A DNA stretch of 48,775 bases. Origin: Clostridia bacterium (GTDB taxonomy: Bacteria; Bacillota; Clostridia; Oscillospirales; UBA644). Positions 8,818 to 17,316 of this stretch are shown here, one piece after another. Where the stretch lies: assembly GCA_017427285.1 (NCBI GenBank), contig JAFRTE010000010.1, forward strand, positions 1-48,775, written 5' to 3'. Made by a program: the position numbers and the translations under genes. The notes beneath the pieces were generated by a model. It ran no database searches. It was not told the DNA's origin and worked only from the letters and a program-made list of their open reading frames with translations. The stretch's first letter is position 1. Each line of letters begins with the position of its first letter.

Positions 8818-10021
8818 AAAGTTTTTAAAACTGATTTTTATAGCAATTAAACTGTTTATCGCTCAGATTGTTGCAATTGTTTCGGCTCCGGTATTGAATA
8901 AAAAGGACATCTGGATCTTCAGCGAAAAGAAAACGGAAGCGAGAGATAACGGATATCACTTTTTCAGATATATCCGTTGCGAACACCCGGAAATCAATGC
9001 GGTTTACGTGATTACAAAGAATTCTCCGGACAGAGACAAGGTGGAAAAGCTTGGCAAAGTAATCGATTACGATTCCTTTGTCCATTGTCTGTATTTTTTT
9101 TCGGCGAAGGAGAGAGTGTGCAGCCAAATTCACGGCGTCCGTCCTTTTGAGGAATATTCCGGCTTGAAAAAACTGTATTTTTATAAAAGAAAAGGCCAAA
9201 AACAGATTAATCTGAAGCACGGAATTTCGAAAGATTTCAGGCCGGAAGCTTTCGATTACCGTAAAGCGGAATTCGATTTATACGTCAGCGGCGCAAAGCC
9301 GGAATACGATTATATCAAAAAAACTTTTTCGTATCCGGAAAAAAATATTGTCTTATCCGGTTTCTGCCGCTTTGACGCGCTTCACAACTTGCCTGGACCG
9401 GAAAAGACCGTACTGATCATGCCGACGTTCCGCTCGTGGCTGAGAACTTCGGATTCATCCAAGGCAGAGGCGTCCGATGAAGAAATGAAAAAATTCCTTG
9501 AAAGCAGATACTATAACGCATATAAGGACCTTCTGACGGACGAAGCGCTCTTAGGCAAGGCGAGGGAAAACGGATATAAGATTCTATTTTACCTTCATTA
9601 CACTTTTCAGCCCTATATCAAAGCCTTCGATCCTTTCGCAAACGACGTCGTTACGGTTTGCAGACGAAACGAGTATGATGTTCAGAAACTGCTTACTTCA
9701 TCATCCATGCTTATCACGGATTACTCCAGCGTGTTCTTTGATTACGGCTATATGATGAAGCCGATGGTTTTTTATCAGTTCGATCTCGATGAATACCGTG
9801 ACAAACATTACAAAGAGGGCTATTTTTCGTATGAACGGGACGCTTTCGGGCCGATCGTCAAGACAAATAAAGAGGTCGTTGACTTTATGCTCCATACTAT
9901 CGACCGAAACATGAAGATGGATGACGAATACATGTCACGGGCGAAACGCTTTTTCATCCCTCACGACAATCACAACTGTCAGCGGGTGTATGAAGCCATC
10001 CTGCGGCTCGATGAGGAATAA
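8804..10021 (+). CDS. CDP-glycerol glycerophosphotransferase family protein (TagB/TagF-like)
   Basis: A 405-residue protein with a short hydrophobic N-terminal anchor (about residues 7-28). The TagF-like GT-B core shows LKHGISKDFRP, VLSGFCRFDALHNL, VLIMPTFRSW, then LITDYSSVFFDYGYMMKPMV and DLDEYRDKHYKEGYF, the standard acceptor and CDP-glycerol binding landmarks of the family. Members polymerise or add single glycerol-phosphate (or related) units to wall teichoic acids and capsules at the cytoplasmic membrane face. No tagD-like gene is present in the window, so CDP-glycerol would have to be made elsewhere. Confidence in the family is high, in the exact donor moderate. Confidence 0.88.
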   Translation: MRNAEKFLKLIFIAIKLFIAQIVAIVSAPVLNKKDIWIFSEKKTEARDNGYHFFRYIRCEHPEINAVYVITKNSPDRDKVEKLGKVIDYDSFVHCLYFFSAKERVCSQIHGVRPFEEYSGLKKLYFYKRKGQKQINLKHGISKDFRPEAFDYRKAEFDLYVSGAKPEYDYIKKTFSYPEKNIVLSGFCRFDALHNLPGPEKTVLIMPTFRSWLRTSDSSKAEASDEEMKKFLESRYYNAYKDLLTDEALLGKARENGYKILFYLHYTFQPYIKAFDPFANDVVTVCRRNEYDVQKLLTSSSMLITDYSSVFFDYGYMMKPMVFYQFDLDEYRDKHYKEGYFSYERDAFGPIVKTNKEVVDFMLHTIDRNMKMDDEYMSRAKRFFIPHDNHNCQRVYEAILRLDEE

Positions 10022-10024
10022 CAT

Positions 10025-10882
10025 ATGATCGGCAAAATAATTTGGAAAATTTTAGAGTATTTTCCGGACAAATTTTACCTCTCGCTGCTTTTCAAAAAGA
10101 GGTTGGGGTATAAAATGGACTGGAAAAACCCGAAAACCTTCAATCAGAAGCTGCAATGGATGAAGCTTTACGATAAAAATCCGCTTTACTCGCTTTGTGC
10201 AGACAAAATCGCGGTGCGAAGCTTCGTCGCCGCTGCGATCGGAGAGCAGTATCTGGTCCCATGCCTTGGCGTCTATGACAGAGCGGAGGATATCGACTAC
10301 AACGCACTTCCCGAAAGGTTTGTCCTTAAATGCAATCACGGAGCTAAATTAAACATAATCTGCAAGGATAAAAGCAAACTTGATATTCCCGCTGCAAACG
10401 CTGCTTTGAATAAATGGCTTAAAATCAGGTTTTGGCATCAAAAGAGAGAGTATCACTATAAAGCGATCAAGCCGCGCATAATTTGCGAGCAGTATATGGA
10501 GGATGAAAACTCCGATACTCTTAACGACTATAAAATATTTACGTTTGCCGGCAAACCGTATATGATCCAGGTGGACCTCGACAGGTTCGGCGAGCACAGG
10601 AGAAATATATATGACACAAACTGGAATCTTCTGGATGTGGAAATAAGCTTTCCGAAGGGGGAGGATATCCCGAAGCCGTCGATTCTCGACCGGATGCTGG
10701 ATTGCGCGAAAAAGCTTGCGGAGGGCTTTGCGGAAGTCCGTGTGGACTTTTATGTCGTTAACGGAAAACTTTTTTTCGGCGAAATGACTTTTTTCAGCGG
10801 CGCAGGGTTTTCAAAATACGATCCGCCGTCTTTTGAAAGACAACTCGGCGATTTATTGATTCTTCCCGACGGAGAAAAGTGA
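10025..10882 (+). CDS. TupA-like ATP-grasp protein
   Basis: This 285-residue protein matches the TupA-like ATP-grasp family (named for teichuronopeptide synthesis). Visible landmarks are KNPKTFNQKLQWMKLYD, CADKIAVRSFV, FVLKCNHGA, then IICEQYMED, DYKIFTFAGKPYMIQVD and the metal-binding end VRVDFYVVNGKLFFGEMTFFSGAGF. ATP-grasp ligases join a carboxylate to an amine using ATP; here a uronic acid, consistent with the dehydrogenase at 2416, could receive an amino acid or amine. That link is inference. It sits three bases after the previous stop and one base before the next start. Confidence 0.85.
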   Translation: MIGKIIWKILEYFPDKFYLSLLFKKRLGYKMDWKNPKTFNQKLQWMKLYDKNPLYSLCADKIAVRSFVAAAIGEQYLVPCLGVYDRAEDIDYNALPERFVLKCNHGAKLNIICKDKSKLDIPAANAALNKWLKIRFWHQKREYHYKAIKPRIICEQYMEDENSDTLNDYKIFTFAGKPYMIQVDLDRFGEHRRNIYDTNWNLLDVEISFPKGEDIPKPSILDRMLDCAKKLAEGFAEVRVDFYVVNGKLFFGEMTFFSGAGFSKYDPPSFERQLGDLLILPDGEK

Positions 10883-10883
10883 A

Positions 10884-11399
10884 ATGGTTGCGGAAAAAAT
10901 AAGAAAAATACTGTTAAAGCTTAAATACGGCAAAAGACTTGTCGGAAACAGTTTTTCTTTAAGAAAAACGTCCGATATTAAAATATCGGATAAAGGAAAA
11001 ATCACATTGGGAAAGGTTTTACTGAATAACAATGTCTTTCTTTGCGCATCCGACTGCGGAAATATCGTTATTGAAGACGGCGTCAGCATAAACCGTAACA
11101 CGGTCATCGTATCAAAGGGGTCGGTATTTATCGGCTCCGGTACAAGCATCGGTCCTAATGTGTGTATATACGATCACGACCATGTCGTAACGAAAGACGG
11201 TTTTTTAAAAAACGGATTCAACACCGGAAGCGTGACGATCGGTAAAAACGTATGGATTGCCGCAGGCGTAATTATACTGAAGGGCTCCGTTATCGGGGAT
11301 AACTGCGTGATTGGCGCGGGTACGCTCATAAAAGGGACCGTTGCAAATAACAGTATGGTTTACAGCCGAAGAACTCTTCATACGGAAAATCTGCGCTGA
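10884..11399 (+). CDS. Hexapeptide-repeat acyltransferase
   Basis: A 171-residue LbH acyltransferase. A basic N-terminal region is followed by turns GNIVIEDGVSINRNTVIVSKG and SVFIGSGTSIGPNVCIYDHDH, then SVTIGKNVWIAAGVIILKGS and VIGDNCVIGAGTLIKGTV. The His residues in YDHDHV are at the usual catalytic place of galactoside/serine-type acetyltransferases. The terminus ends YSRRTLHTENLR, without the usual GxPAK tail. It is the third acyltransferase of this cluster, indicating a heavily acylated polymer. Acceptor unknown. Confidence 0.82.
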   Translation: MVAEKIRKILLKLKYGKRLVGNSFSLRKTSDIKISDKGKITLGKVLLNNNVFLCASDCGNIVIEDGVSINRNTVIVSKGSVFIGSGTSIGPNVCIYDHDHVVTKDGFLKNGFNTGSVTIGKNVWIAAGVIILKGSVIGDNCVIGAGTLIKGTVANNSMVYSRRTLHTENLR

Positions 11400-11423
11400 T
11401 GAAGACTGCGGAGGATATTTTTG

Positions 11424-12905
11424 ATGTCTGAAAAATCATCGATCCGGGGTAAAATCGTTAACGGCTTATTCTGGACTTATGCGGAAAGGATCTCTGCCCA
11501 GGCAGTCAGCTTTATTGTTTCGGTGATCCTTGCGCGAATAATCGATCCCGAGCATTACGGCGTAGTTACTCTTGTAACCGTTTTTATCAGCATCGCCAAC
11601 ATTTTTGTTTCAGATAGCTTCGGCAATGCGCTTGTTCAGAAAAAAAATGCCGACGCTCTTGATTTTTCCACAGTTTTTTATATCAATCTTGCCGTATCTG
11701 TTTTGTTATACGCAGTTATATTCTTTACATCGCCTATTATAGCGGGATTTTATAATGAGCCGCAGATAAGCCCCGTACTTCGCGTGCTGTCTCTCAAACT
11801 CATTCTCGCCTCTCTTAATTCAGTGCAGATGGCATATATTTCCAGAGGTATGAAATTCAGAAAATTTTTCTTTGCAACACTAATAGGGACAGTCATTTCC
11901 GCGGCAGTAGGCATATGGATGGCTTATGCCGGATACGGCGTCTGGGCGTTGGTCGCGCAGTATCTTACCAATTCCGCAATTGATACGGTTTTTCTCTTTT
12001 TTACATGCGGATGGCATCCCCAACTGCTTTTCTCCAAAGAGCGTGCGAAAAGTCTTGCGGGGTTCGGCGGACGTTTGCTTGTTGCCGAGCTGATACAGAA
12101 GCTTTACGACAATATGAGAAGTCTTATCATAGGCAAGGTTTTTACTACGTCCGATCTGTCATATTACGATAAAGGAAAGAGATTTCCGGCTCTCATCGTC
12201 GAGAATATCAACACGTCCATCACAAAAACGCTTTTCCCCGCGCTTTCCAAAGTTCAGGACGATAAACCCCGCCTGCTTCAAATGACAAGAAAATCAATGC
12301 GTATAAGCGCGTATCTTATGTCCCCGATGCTTATCGGGCTTGCCGTTTGCGGAGAAGGACTTGTATCTGTCGTTCTTACCGATAAATGGCTCGGCTGCGT
12401 GCCTTTTCTTCGGATTTTGTCTGTCACATATCTTTTTATGCCGATTCATAAGGCAAACCTTCAGGCGATAAAGGCGATCGGGCGAAGCGATATAATTCTT
12501 CGGCTTGAGTATGTCAAAAAAGCATTCGGAATACTGATCGTTTTAATTGCAACGTTCGTTTTCAGAAGCACCATCGCAATAGCGTGGACATTTCTTATCT
12601 CAACGGTTTTCAATGCGGTTGTCAACGCTTTTCCAAATAAAAAACTGCTTGATTATTCAGTTAAAGAACAGTTTTCGGATATCCTTCCGAGCTTTGGCGC
12701 CGCTGCGTTGATGGGCGCGATAGTTTGGTGCGTAAATTTTATCGGACTGTCGCCGCTGATCACCCTTTTTATTCAGATCCCCTTAGGCGCATTGCTGTAT
12801 CTCGCAATAAGTATTGTTTTTCATATGGACAGTTTTAAATATTTAAAAGATTTCGTTTTGGACCTTCTTAAAAAGAGGAAAAAAAAGAAAACCGATATTG
12901 AGTGA
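11424..12905 (+). CDS. Lipopolysaccharide/polysaccharide flippase (Wzx, WzxC/TuaB type)
   Basis: A polytopic MATE/MOP-superfamily flippase of about 493 residues with 12 or more hydrophobic segments. The N terminus with VNGLFWTYAERISAQ, FIVSVILARIIDPEHYGVV and GNALVQKKNAD is typical of the WzxC/TuaB/RfbX group, which moves undecaprenyl-linked repeat units across the membrane. The ATG at 11424 with GCGGAGGA about 10 bases upstream is preferred to the TTG at 11421. The lysine-rich C terminus overlaps the 3' neighbour only if that gene used a GTG start. It supplies the export step between the glycosyltransferases and the polymerase. Confidence 0.9.
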   Translation: MSEKSSIRGKIVNGLFWTYAERISAQAVSFIVSVILARIIDPEHYGVVTLVTVFISIANIFVSDSFGNALVQKKNADALDFSTVFYINLAVSVLLYAVIFFTSPIIAGFYNEPQISPVLRVLSLKLILASLNSVQMAYISRGMKFRKFFFATLIGTVISAAVGIWMAYAGYGVWALVAQYLTNSAIDTVFLFFTCGWHPQLLFSKERAKSLAGFGGRLLVAELIQKLYDNMRSLIIGKVFTTSDLSYYDKGKRFPALIVENINTSITKTLFPALSKVQDDKPRLLQMTRKSMRISAYLMSPMLIGLAVCGEGLVSVVLTDKWLGCVPFLRILSVTYLFMPIHKANLQAIKAIGRSDIILRLEYVKKAFGILIVLIATFVFRSTIAIAWTFLISTVFNAVVNAFPNKKLLDYSVKEQFSDILPSFGAAALMGAIVWCVNFIGLSPLITLFIQIPLGALLYLAISIVFHMDSFKYLKDFVLDLLKKRKKKKTDIE

Positions 12906-12922
12906 CGCTGAAAGGAGTTATT

Positions 12923-13657
12923 ATGAAAGCGCTGATTCTTGCGGCAGGGTTCGGCAAAAGACTGAGGCCGATTACAAACACCGTTCCCAAATCCATGGTT
13001 GAAGTAAACGGCACGCCTCTTCTTATAAATGCGTTGAACAATTTAACCGCTCTCGGAATAACCGACATCGGCATCGTTGTCGGGCATATGGCAGACTATA
13101 TAAAAGAGCGTATAGGCGCGGAATTTAACGGCGCAAGGATATCATATTTTGAAAATCCGAGATATCTTGAAACAAACAACGTCGTTTCCCTTTACAAAGC
13201 CGCTTCCTTTTGCAACGACGATATGCTGATGCTCGAATGCGATATCTATTATCATAAAGAAATGCTTGAAGCATTACTCGACGGAAAAGGGGAGTGCAGC
13301 ATTCTGGTAAGCCCATTTAATCCCGATACTATGGATGGCACGGTCGTCCGTGTTGACGGCGACAAAGCTGTCGAACTTATTCTCGGTAAGTGGCAAGGGG
13401 ACGGATTTGACTATTCCGATACGGTGAAAACCGTCAATATGTACCGTTTCACAAAAGGTTTTGTCGAAAAGTATATACCGCTCGTAAAGTGGTATGTCGA
13501 AAACATGGGCGAACAGAGTTATTACGAGAAAGTGCTCGGTAGTCTGATTTTTCTTCGTGAATGCGATATCAGGATCGTTGAAGTTCACGAGGATATGTGG
13601 TGCGAAATAGACGATGTCTCGGATCTGGCGAGAGCAAGAGAGAAATTCGGCAGTTAA
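12923..13657 (+). CDS. Sugar/choline-phosphate nucleotidyltransferase (LicC-like)
   Basis: The 244-residue protein begins MKALILAAGFGKRLRPIT with NTVPKSMVEVNG, the signature of NTP-transferases that make NDP-sugars or CDP-choline. The middle segment with NPRYLETNNVVSLYKA and MLECDIYYH, and the C-terminal WCEIDDVSDLARA, resemble LicC-type phosphocholine or aminoethylphosphonate cytidylyltransferases more than RmlA. AAAGGAG lies five bases from the ATG at 12923; the upstream GTG at 12902 is less likely. Co-occurrence with LicD suggests it makes the CDP-activated donor used by LicD. It is the last gene of the cluster, followed by a strong terminator. Confidence 0.8.
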   Translation: MKALILAAGFGKRLRPITNTVPKSMVEVNGTPLLINALNNLTALGITDIGIVVGHMADYIKERIGAEFNGARISYFENPRYLETNNVVSLYKAASFCNDDMLMLECDIYYHKEMLEALLDGKGECSILVSPFNPDTMDGTVVRVDGDKAVELILGKWQGDGFDYSDTVKTVNMYRFTKGFVEKYIPLVKWYVENMGEQSYYEKVLGSLIFLRECDIRIVEVHEDMWCEIDDVSDLARAREKFGS

Positions 13658-13684
13658 ACAGTCCCGTAAATCCTTATAAACGAT

Positions 13685-13730
13685 AAAAGCAGATACATTT
13701 TTTAAAATTATCTGCTTTTGCTGTTTTTTT
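13685..13730 (+). terminator. Rho-independent terminator of the polysaccharide cluster
   Basis: An 11-base perfect stem (13685-13695 with 13709-13719) encloses an AT-rich loop and is followed by a T tract at 13723-13730. It lies just after the nucleotidyltransferase and before the ald promoter. Confidence 0.85.
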
Positions 13731-13733
13731 CGG

Positions 13734-13762
13734 TTGACAAATCCTTTTGATTATCGTATAAT
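13734..13762 (+). promoter_or_regulatory. Consensus promoter of alanine dehydrogenase
   Basis: TTGACA (13734-13739) and TATAAT (13757-13762) are separated by exactly 17 bases, a perfect vegetative sigma-factor promoter, 44 bases before the ald start. Confidence 0.9.
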
Positions 13763-13805
13763 ATGCAATATCAATGGATAATAATAAAAAAGGCAGGTAT
13801 CTTTA

Positions 13806-14909
13806 ATGAAAATCGGATGCGTTAAAGAAATTAAAAACAATGAGTTTCGCGTCGGACTTACTCCGGACAACGTAAAAGCATATGTCGCAGCAGGACATCA
13901 CGTCTATATGGAAAAAGGCGCAGGGATCGGTTCCGGCTTTTCCGATAACGAATATGTCGATGCGGGAGCGTCGCTGATAGACAATGCCGCTGATGTCTGG
14001 CATCTTGTAGATATGATGATAAAAGTCAAGGAGCCGCTTGAAGAGGAGTATCCTCTTTTCCATGAAGGACTTATCATTTACACATATCTTCACCTTGCTG
14101 CCGATAAACAGCAGACAGACGCGCTTCTTGCGGGCAAAGTAAAAGCCGTGGCATATGAAACGATTCAGGAAAAGGACCGTTCTCTTCCGTGTCTTTCTCC
14201 AATGTCTCAGATCGCGGGCCGTCTTTCCATTCAGGAGGGCGCAAAATATCTTGAAAAACGTTTCGGCGGCGAAGGCATACTTCTTGCGGGCGTGCCCGGT
14301 ACTCCCAAGGCGAACGTCGTTATTCTCGGAGGCGGCACGGTCGGAATGAACGCCTGCAAAATAGCCGTCGGCATGGGCGCAAACGTAACAATTCTCGATA
14401 TCAATCTCAAACGTCTCGAAGAGCTGGACAACATGTTCGGCGCGCATATTCAGACGCTTTACAGCTCGGACAGCAATATCGAAAAAGCGGTCGTAAACGC
14501 CGATCTCGTAATCGGTTCGGTCCTTATTCCCGGCGGATCTACTCCCAAGCTTTTCAAGAAAAAATATCTTGCCAATATGAAGGACGGCGCGGTTTTTGTC
14601 GATGTAGCCATAGATCAGGGAGGCTGCGGAGAATCAAGCAGAGTAACCACTCATGACGATCCCGTATATATCGAAGACGGCGTTGTTCATTACTGCGTCG
14701 GCAATATGCCCGGAGCAGTTCCCAGAACAAGCACCATCGCCCTCACAAACGCCACCTTGCGTTACGGACTTGAAATCGCAAACAAAGGCCTCGAAAAAGC
14801 ATGCGAAGACCCCGCTGTCAAAATGGGCGTAAACTGCTATCTCGGCAAGCTTACCAATAAAAATGTCGCCGAAGCTCACGGATATGAGTTTGCGGAATTA
14901 CAGTTTTGA
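13806..14909 (+). CDS. ald: Alanine dehydrogenase
   Basis: A 367-residue NAD-dependent alanine dehydrogenase, interconverting L-alanine with pyruvate, ammonia and NADH in the cytoplasm. All key residues lie at canonical positions: Arg15 and Lys75 for pyruvate binding, catalytic His96 in YTYLHLAAD, and Asp270 in VDVAIDQGG. The dinucleotide-binding motif is VVILGGGTVG (171-180), and VKEIKNNEFRVGLTP opens the protein. Length matches the family. It stands alone with its own consensus promoter and a bidirectional terminator. AGGCAGG upstream of the ATG serves as ribosome binding site. It likely balances amino-acid catabolism and nitrogen assimilation. Confidence 0.96.
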   Translation: MKIGCVKEIKNNEFRVGLTPDNVKAYVAAGHHVYMEKGAGIGSGFSDNEYVDAGASLIDNAADVWHLVDMMIKVKEPLEEEYPLFHEGLIIYTYLHLAADKQQTDALLAGKVKAVAYETIQEKDRSLPCLSPMSQIAGRLSIQEGAKYLEKRFGGEGILLAGVPGTPKANVVILGGGTVGMNACKIAVGMGANVTILDINLKRLEELDNMFGAHIQTLYSSDSNIEKAVVNADLVIGSVLIPGGSTPKLFKKKYLANMKDGAVFVDVAIDQGGCGESSRVTTHDDPVYIEDGVVHYCVGNMPGAVPRTSTIALTNATLRYGLEIANKGLEKACEDPAVKMGVNCYLGKLTNKNVAEAHGYEFAELQF

Positions 14910-14924
14910 CCTCAAAAAAAATCA

Positions 14925-14948
14925 GCCGACGCATAACCGTGCGTCGGC
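14925..14948. terminator. Bidirectional terminator between ald and the GNAT gene
   Basis: A nine-base GC-rich perfect stem (14925-14933 with 14940-14948) is flanked by an A tract on the left and T-rich sequence on the right, so it can end transcription from ald and from the converging minus-strand operon. Confidence 0.85.
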
Positions 14949-14964
14949 ATTTTATGTTCTGATT

Positions 14965-15507
14965 TTATTCGTTTGTCAGCCCGTTTTCCCAGTCGTTTCT
15001 CGTCATTAAATTAACGTGCCCCTTGCGCGTTTCGCCTGTCTGCATTACCGGCACGCTCTCGTTTGTCCACTGATATTTAAATCCGAGTTTTTTCTGAACG
15101 CGCTTTGATTTTTCGTTACCGTCGTAATACGCGCACCATACCCTCGTAAGCTTCAAATCCTCAAACGCATGCCTTAAAACCTCTTTTGCCGCTTCGGGCA
15201 CAAGTCCGCGTCCCCAGTACGGCGCGCCTATCCAATACCCAAGCTCCGCCTCGTCGTCGCTTTTTGCAAGGTCGTTGTGATGAAGCCCTATGCTTCCTAT
15301 CGGCAGCCCCGTTTCTTTCAATACTATCGCGTAAGTTTCGGGCACCGCAAGTATTCGTTTTATTACCTGTCGGCTGTTTTCAACGCTCGTATGCACCGGC
15401 CAGCCCGCCGCAGGGCCGACCTGAGGGTCCTTCGCATATTTATAGCATTCTTCCGCGTCAGTCTCTTCCCACGGGCGCAAAATCAGCCGTTTTGTCTCCA
15501 AAATCAT
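14965..15507 (-). CDS. GNAT family N-acetyltransferase (RimJ/RimL-like)
   Basis: A 180-residue acetyl-CoA-dependent acetyltransferase. It begins MILETKRLILRPWEETDAEE, the standard start of the RimJ/RimL-like GNAT group, and contains ELGYWIGAPYWGRGLVPEAA, the Q/RxxGxG/A-type acetyl-CoA loop, and NEKSKRVQKKLGF. I chose the ATG at 15507, with AAGGAAGG upstream, over an extended start at 15606 inside the upstream gene. It overlaps the AlkD-like gene by four bases (ATGA). It is the last gene of a five-gene minus-strand operon. Substrate is unknown; such proteins acetylate ribosomal-protein N termini, amino acids or drugs. Confidence 0.87.
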   Translation of the reverse strand: MILETKRLILRPWEETDAEECYKYAKDPQVGPAAGWPVHTSVENSRQVIKRILAVPETYAIVLKETGLPIGSIGLHHNDLAKSDDEAELGYWIGAPYWGRGLVPEAAKEVLRHAFEDLKLTRVWCAYYDGNEKSKRVQKKLGFKYQWTNESVPVMQTGETRKGHVNLMTRNDWENGLTNE

Positions 15508-16202
15508 TTGCTGTCCTTCCTTTTCAGACTTCTCAGATATTCCTTTTGCTCCGGCGTTATCCTGTAGCTTTCTATCGCTTTCTGTATCGCCTTGTTGTGC
15601 GTCCATACGTCGAGCCGATTATTTTCAAAATAGGGGAGTATGCTCTCATACTGCTTTGCAAGCGCCGTTGCAAAATACCAGGCGATCATCATTTTTACAT
15701 AATATTCGTCGGACTGTATTTGAGCGACCGCATCCGCATATTTGAGCTCGAAATTTCCGTCAAGAAAATGCTGCATAAGCATTCCCGTGCCGAATCTTAC
15801 CGTATACGTTTTATCCGATTTTATCCACTCTTTTATTTCCGCTTCAAGCTTTTCTTTATTCTTTTTAAACGCTTTAGGAGAAAGCTGATCGCATGTCGCC
15901 CAGTTGTCTATATACGGTAAAAATCTGTTTACTTCCTTTACGCATTCGTCATGATCCTTTATCTCGGATATGATAAACGCATGAAGCTGATTTTCGTCAA
16001 AATACATGTGGGGCAGACAGTCCAGAAACTCACGTATATCGTCTCTTTTTGCAAGCATTTTCGCGTATTTTCTAAGCTCCGGCGTCCTTACTCCTATCAC
16101 CGTTTCCGCGCTTACCGTCGGTATCAGCTTTGCCTGAAATTCGCCGTATTTCGCGTCCCGCATCAAAAAAAGATCTTCTCTTATCTTATCCGAAATATTC
16201 AC
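15504..16202 (-). CDS. DNA alkylation repair protein (AlkD-like, HEAT repeats)
   Basis: A 232-residue alpha-helical protein of the AlkC/AlkD DNA glycosylase family. Recognisable pieces are VIGVRTPELRKYAK, HMYFDENQLHAFIIS, NRFLPYIDNWATCDQLSPK, RFGTGMLMQHFLD and YYVKMMIAWYFATALAK, the last being the active-site helix, with the conserved Trp and Asp features of AlkD (DNWATCD and NNRLDVWTHNKAIQK). AlkD removes positively charged N3/N7-alkylated purines without base flipping. It starts two bases after the XRE-AbrB regulator gene ends and is translationally coupled to the GNAT gene. Its place in an ABC-exporter operon hints at a genotoxin or stress response, which is inference. Confidence 0.9.
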   Translation of the reverse strand: MNISDKIREDLFLMRDAKYGEFQAKLIPTVSAETVIGVRTPELRKYAKMLAKRDDIREFLDCLPHMYFDENQLHAFIISEIKDHDECVKEVNRFLPYIDNWATCDQLSPKAFKKNKEKLEAEIKEWIKSDKTYTVRFGTGMLMQHFLDGNFELKYADAVAQIQSDEYYVKMMIAWYFATALAKQYESILPYFENNRLDVWTHNKAIQKAIESYRITPEQKEYLRSLKRKDSK

Positions 16203-16204
16203 TG

Positions 16205-16651
16205 TTATTCTTCCTTCTCGTCACATTTTGCGGACATATACTCGACTGCTTTTTTCATCCCCGCAATAAATTCCGCGTCCGGCACAAGCGCAATGCCGTT
16301 CTCGTCGCTCAATACTATCAGCCGCTGTCCGCCCGTCAGCCCGAACCGCTCCCTTGCGCCTTTCGGAATAATTATCTGCCCTTTCTCATTTATCGCTACC
16401 GATCCCCAGATATTCTTTCCTCTCGGCGCGGGCGGTATCAGTCCTATTCCTTCTACCGGCTCAGTTCTTATAAGACTGTCGATCGTCGTTCCGTATATTT
16501 CGGCAAGTCGGCTGCATTTTTCTATGTCGGGCACAGTCGCGCCGCTCTCCCATTTTGCGTATGCCTGTCGAGAAATGCCTATCTTTTCCGCAATTTCCTC
16601 CTGCGAAAATCCGTGTATGTTTCGCAGCGTCACAAGATTGTCTTTCAGCAT
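16205..16651 (-). CDS. XRE helix-turn-helix regulator with C-terminal SpoVT/AbrB domain
   Basis: About 148 residues. An N-terminal Cro/CI-type HTH is clear: LVTLRNIHGFSQEEIAEKIG followed by ISRQAYAKWESGATVPDIEK. A linker with IGLIPPAPRGKNIWG leads to a second DNA-binding AbrB/SpoVT-like domain, VAINEKGQIIIPKGARERFGL, which normally forms a swapped-hairpin dimer. The ATG at 16651 has AGAAAGG upstream; the longer start at 16744 would run into the permease gene. The gene is 11 bases downstream of the permease and probably autoregulates the operon, perhaps at the dyad at 18135-18157. The XRE-AbrB fusion is known in Clostridia but uncommon. Confidence 0.85.
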   Translation of the reverse strand: MLKDNLVTLRNIHGFSQEEIAEKIGISRQAYAKWESGATVPDIEKCSRLAEIYGTTIDSLIRTEPVEGIGLIPPAPRGKNIWGSVAINEKGQIIIPKGARERFGLTGGQRLIVLSDENGIALVPDAEFIAGMKKAVEYMSAKCDEKEE

Positions 16652-16662
16652 GTTCTGCCTTT

Positions 16663-17316
16663 CTATAAATCGATTTTTTCGAAATTTTTGCACGCAAATT
16701 TTAGGGACGTCAGCGTTAATATCAAAAAAACCGCAATTCCGCAAATAAGAAGTAATATTTGCAGTATGATTTTGTCCGTTCCGAACGCATTTACACCTTC
16801 AAGCCCCGGTATATGACGGATCGATTCCGCAACAAAGATCGCAGGGAAGACCGAAACTGTATATATCACAAACGGAACGCCTGTTTTATATGCGGTCCTG
16901 AAAAATCCGCCGACAAATATCGCATTGAAAAGTCCGAAAATAACAAATGCGCACGCTATGGCAAAAAAGTTTGCGTTCATAAGCGTGTTGTTTATATATA
17001 TTTCCGCTTTTTCCAAAATCGTCATTCTTATAATTACCGCCGCCGTCATAATCAGGGCAGCCGCCCCCTCGATCACGCACACAAACAGATATTTTCCTTT
17101 GACTATATCCTTTTTTGCTATCGGCAAAAGCGCCGAAAACACTATGTCGTTCGTTTCTCTTGTATTCTGAAAACTCTGAAAAATACCAAGCGTTACAAAA
17201 AATGCGCCGCACAAAACAGGGTAGTTGGGTATTAAAAACATCAGCCCGAACGGTATAAACAGATAGGAGAGTACGGAAGCGCTGAGCTTCATCTCTTTTC
17301 TCAGTATATTATTCAT
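16663..17316 (-). CDS. ABC-2 type transporter permease
   Basis: A 217-residue membrane protein with six hydrophobic segments, including SYLFIPFGLMFLIPNYPV, EGAAALIMTAAVII, FAIACAFVIFGLFNAIFVGGFF and IILQILLLICGIAVFLILTL. It matches the small ABC-2 permease family found beside YtrB/BcrA-like ATPases, used for export of peptides, antibiotics or lipids. RETNDIVFSALLPIAKKDIVKGK is the characteristic cytoplasmic loop of this family. It overlaps the ATPase gene by eight bases, so the two form one transporter. Substrate unknown. Confidence 0.85.
   Translation of the reverse strand: MNNILRKEMKLSASVLSYLFIPFGLMFLIPNYPVLCGAFFVTLGIFQSFQNTRETNDIVFSALLPIAKKDIVKGKYLFVCVIEGAAALIMTAAVIIRMTILEKAEIYINNTLMNANFFAIACAFVIFGLFNAIFVGGFFRTAYKTGVPFVIYTVSVFPAIFVAESIRHIPGLEGVNAFGTDKIILQILLLICGIAVFLILTLTSLKFACKNFEKIDL

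Noticed and set aside
13803..14447. A 214-codon open frame opposite ald
   Set aside because: Antisense to a gene with every catalytic residue in place; no ribosome site or plausible product.
15186..15920. A long open frame (244 codons) on the plus strand opposite the GNAT and AlkD-like genes
   Set aside because: It is rich in Arg, Phe and Ser, has no ribosome site or family match, and lies fully opposite two well-supported genes.
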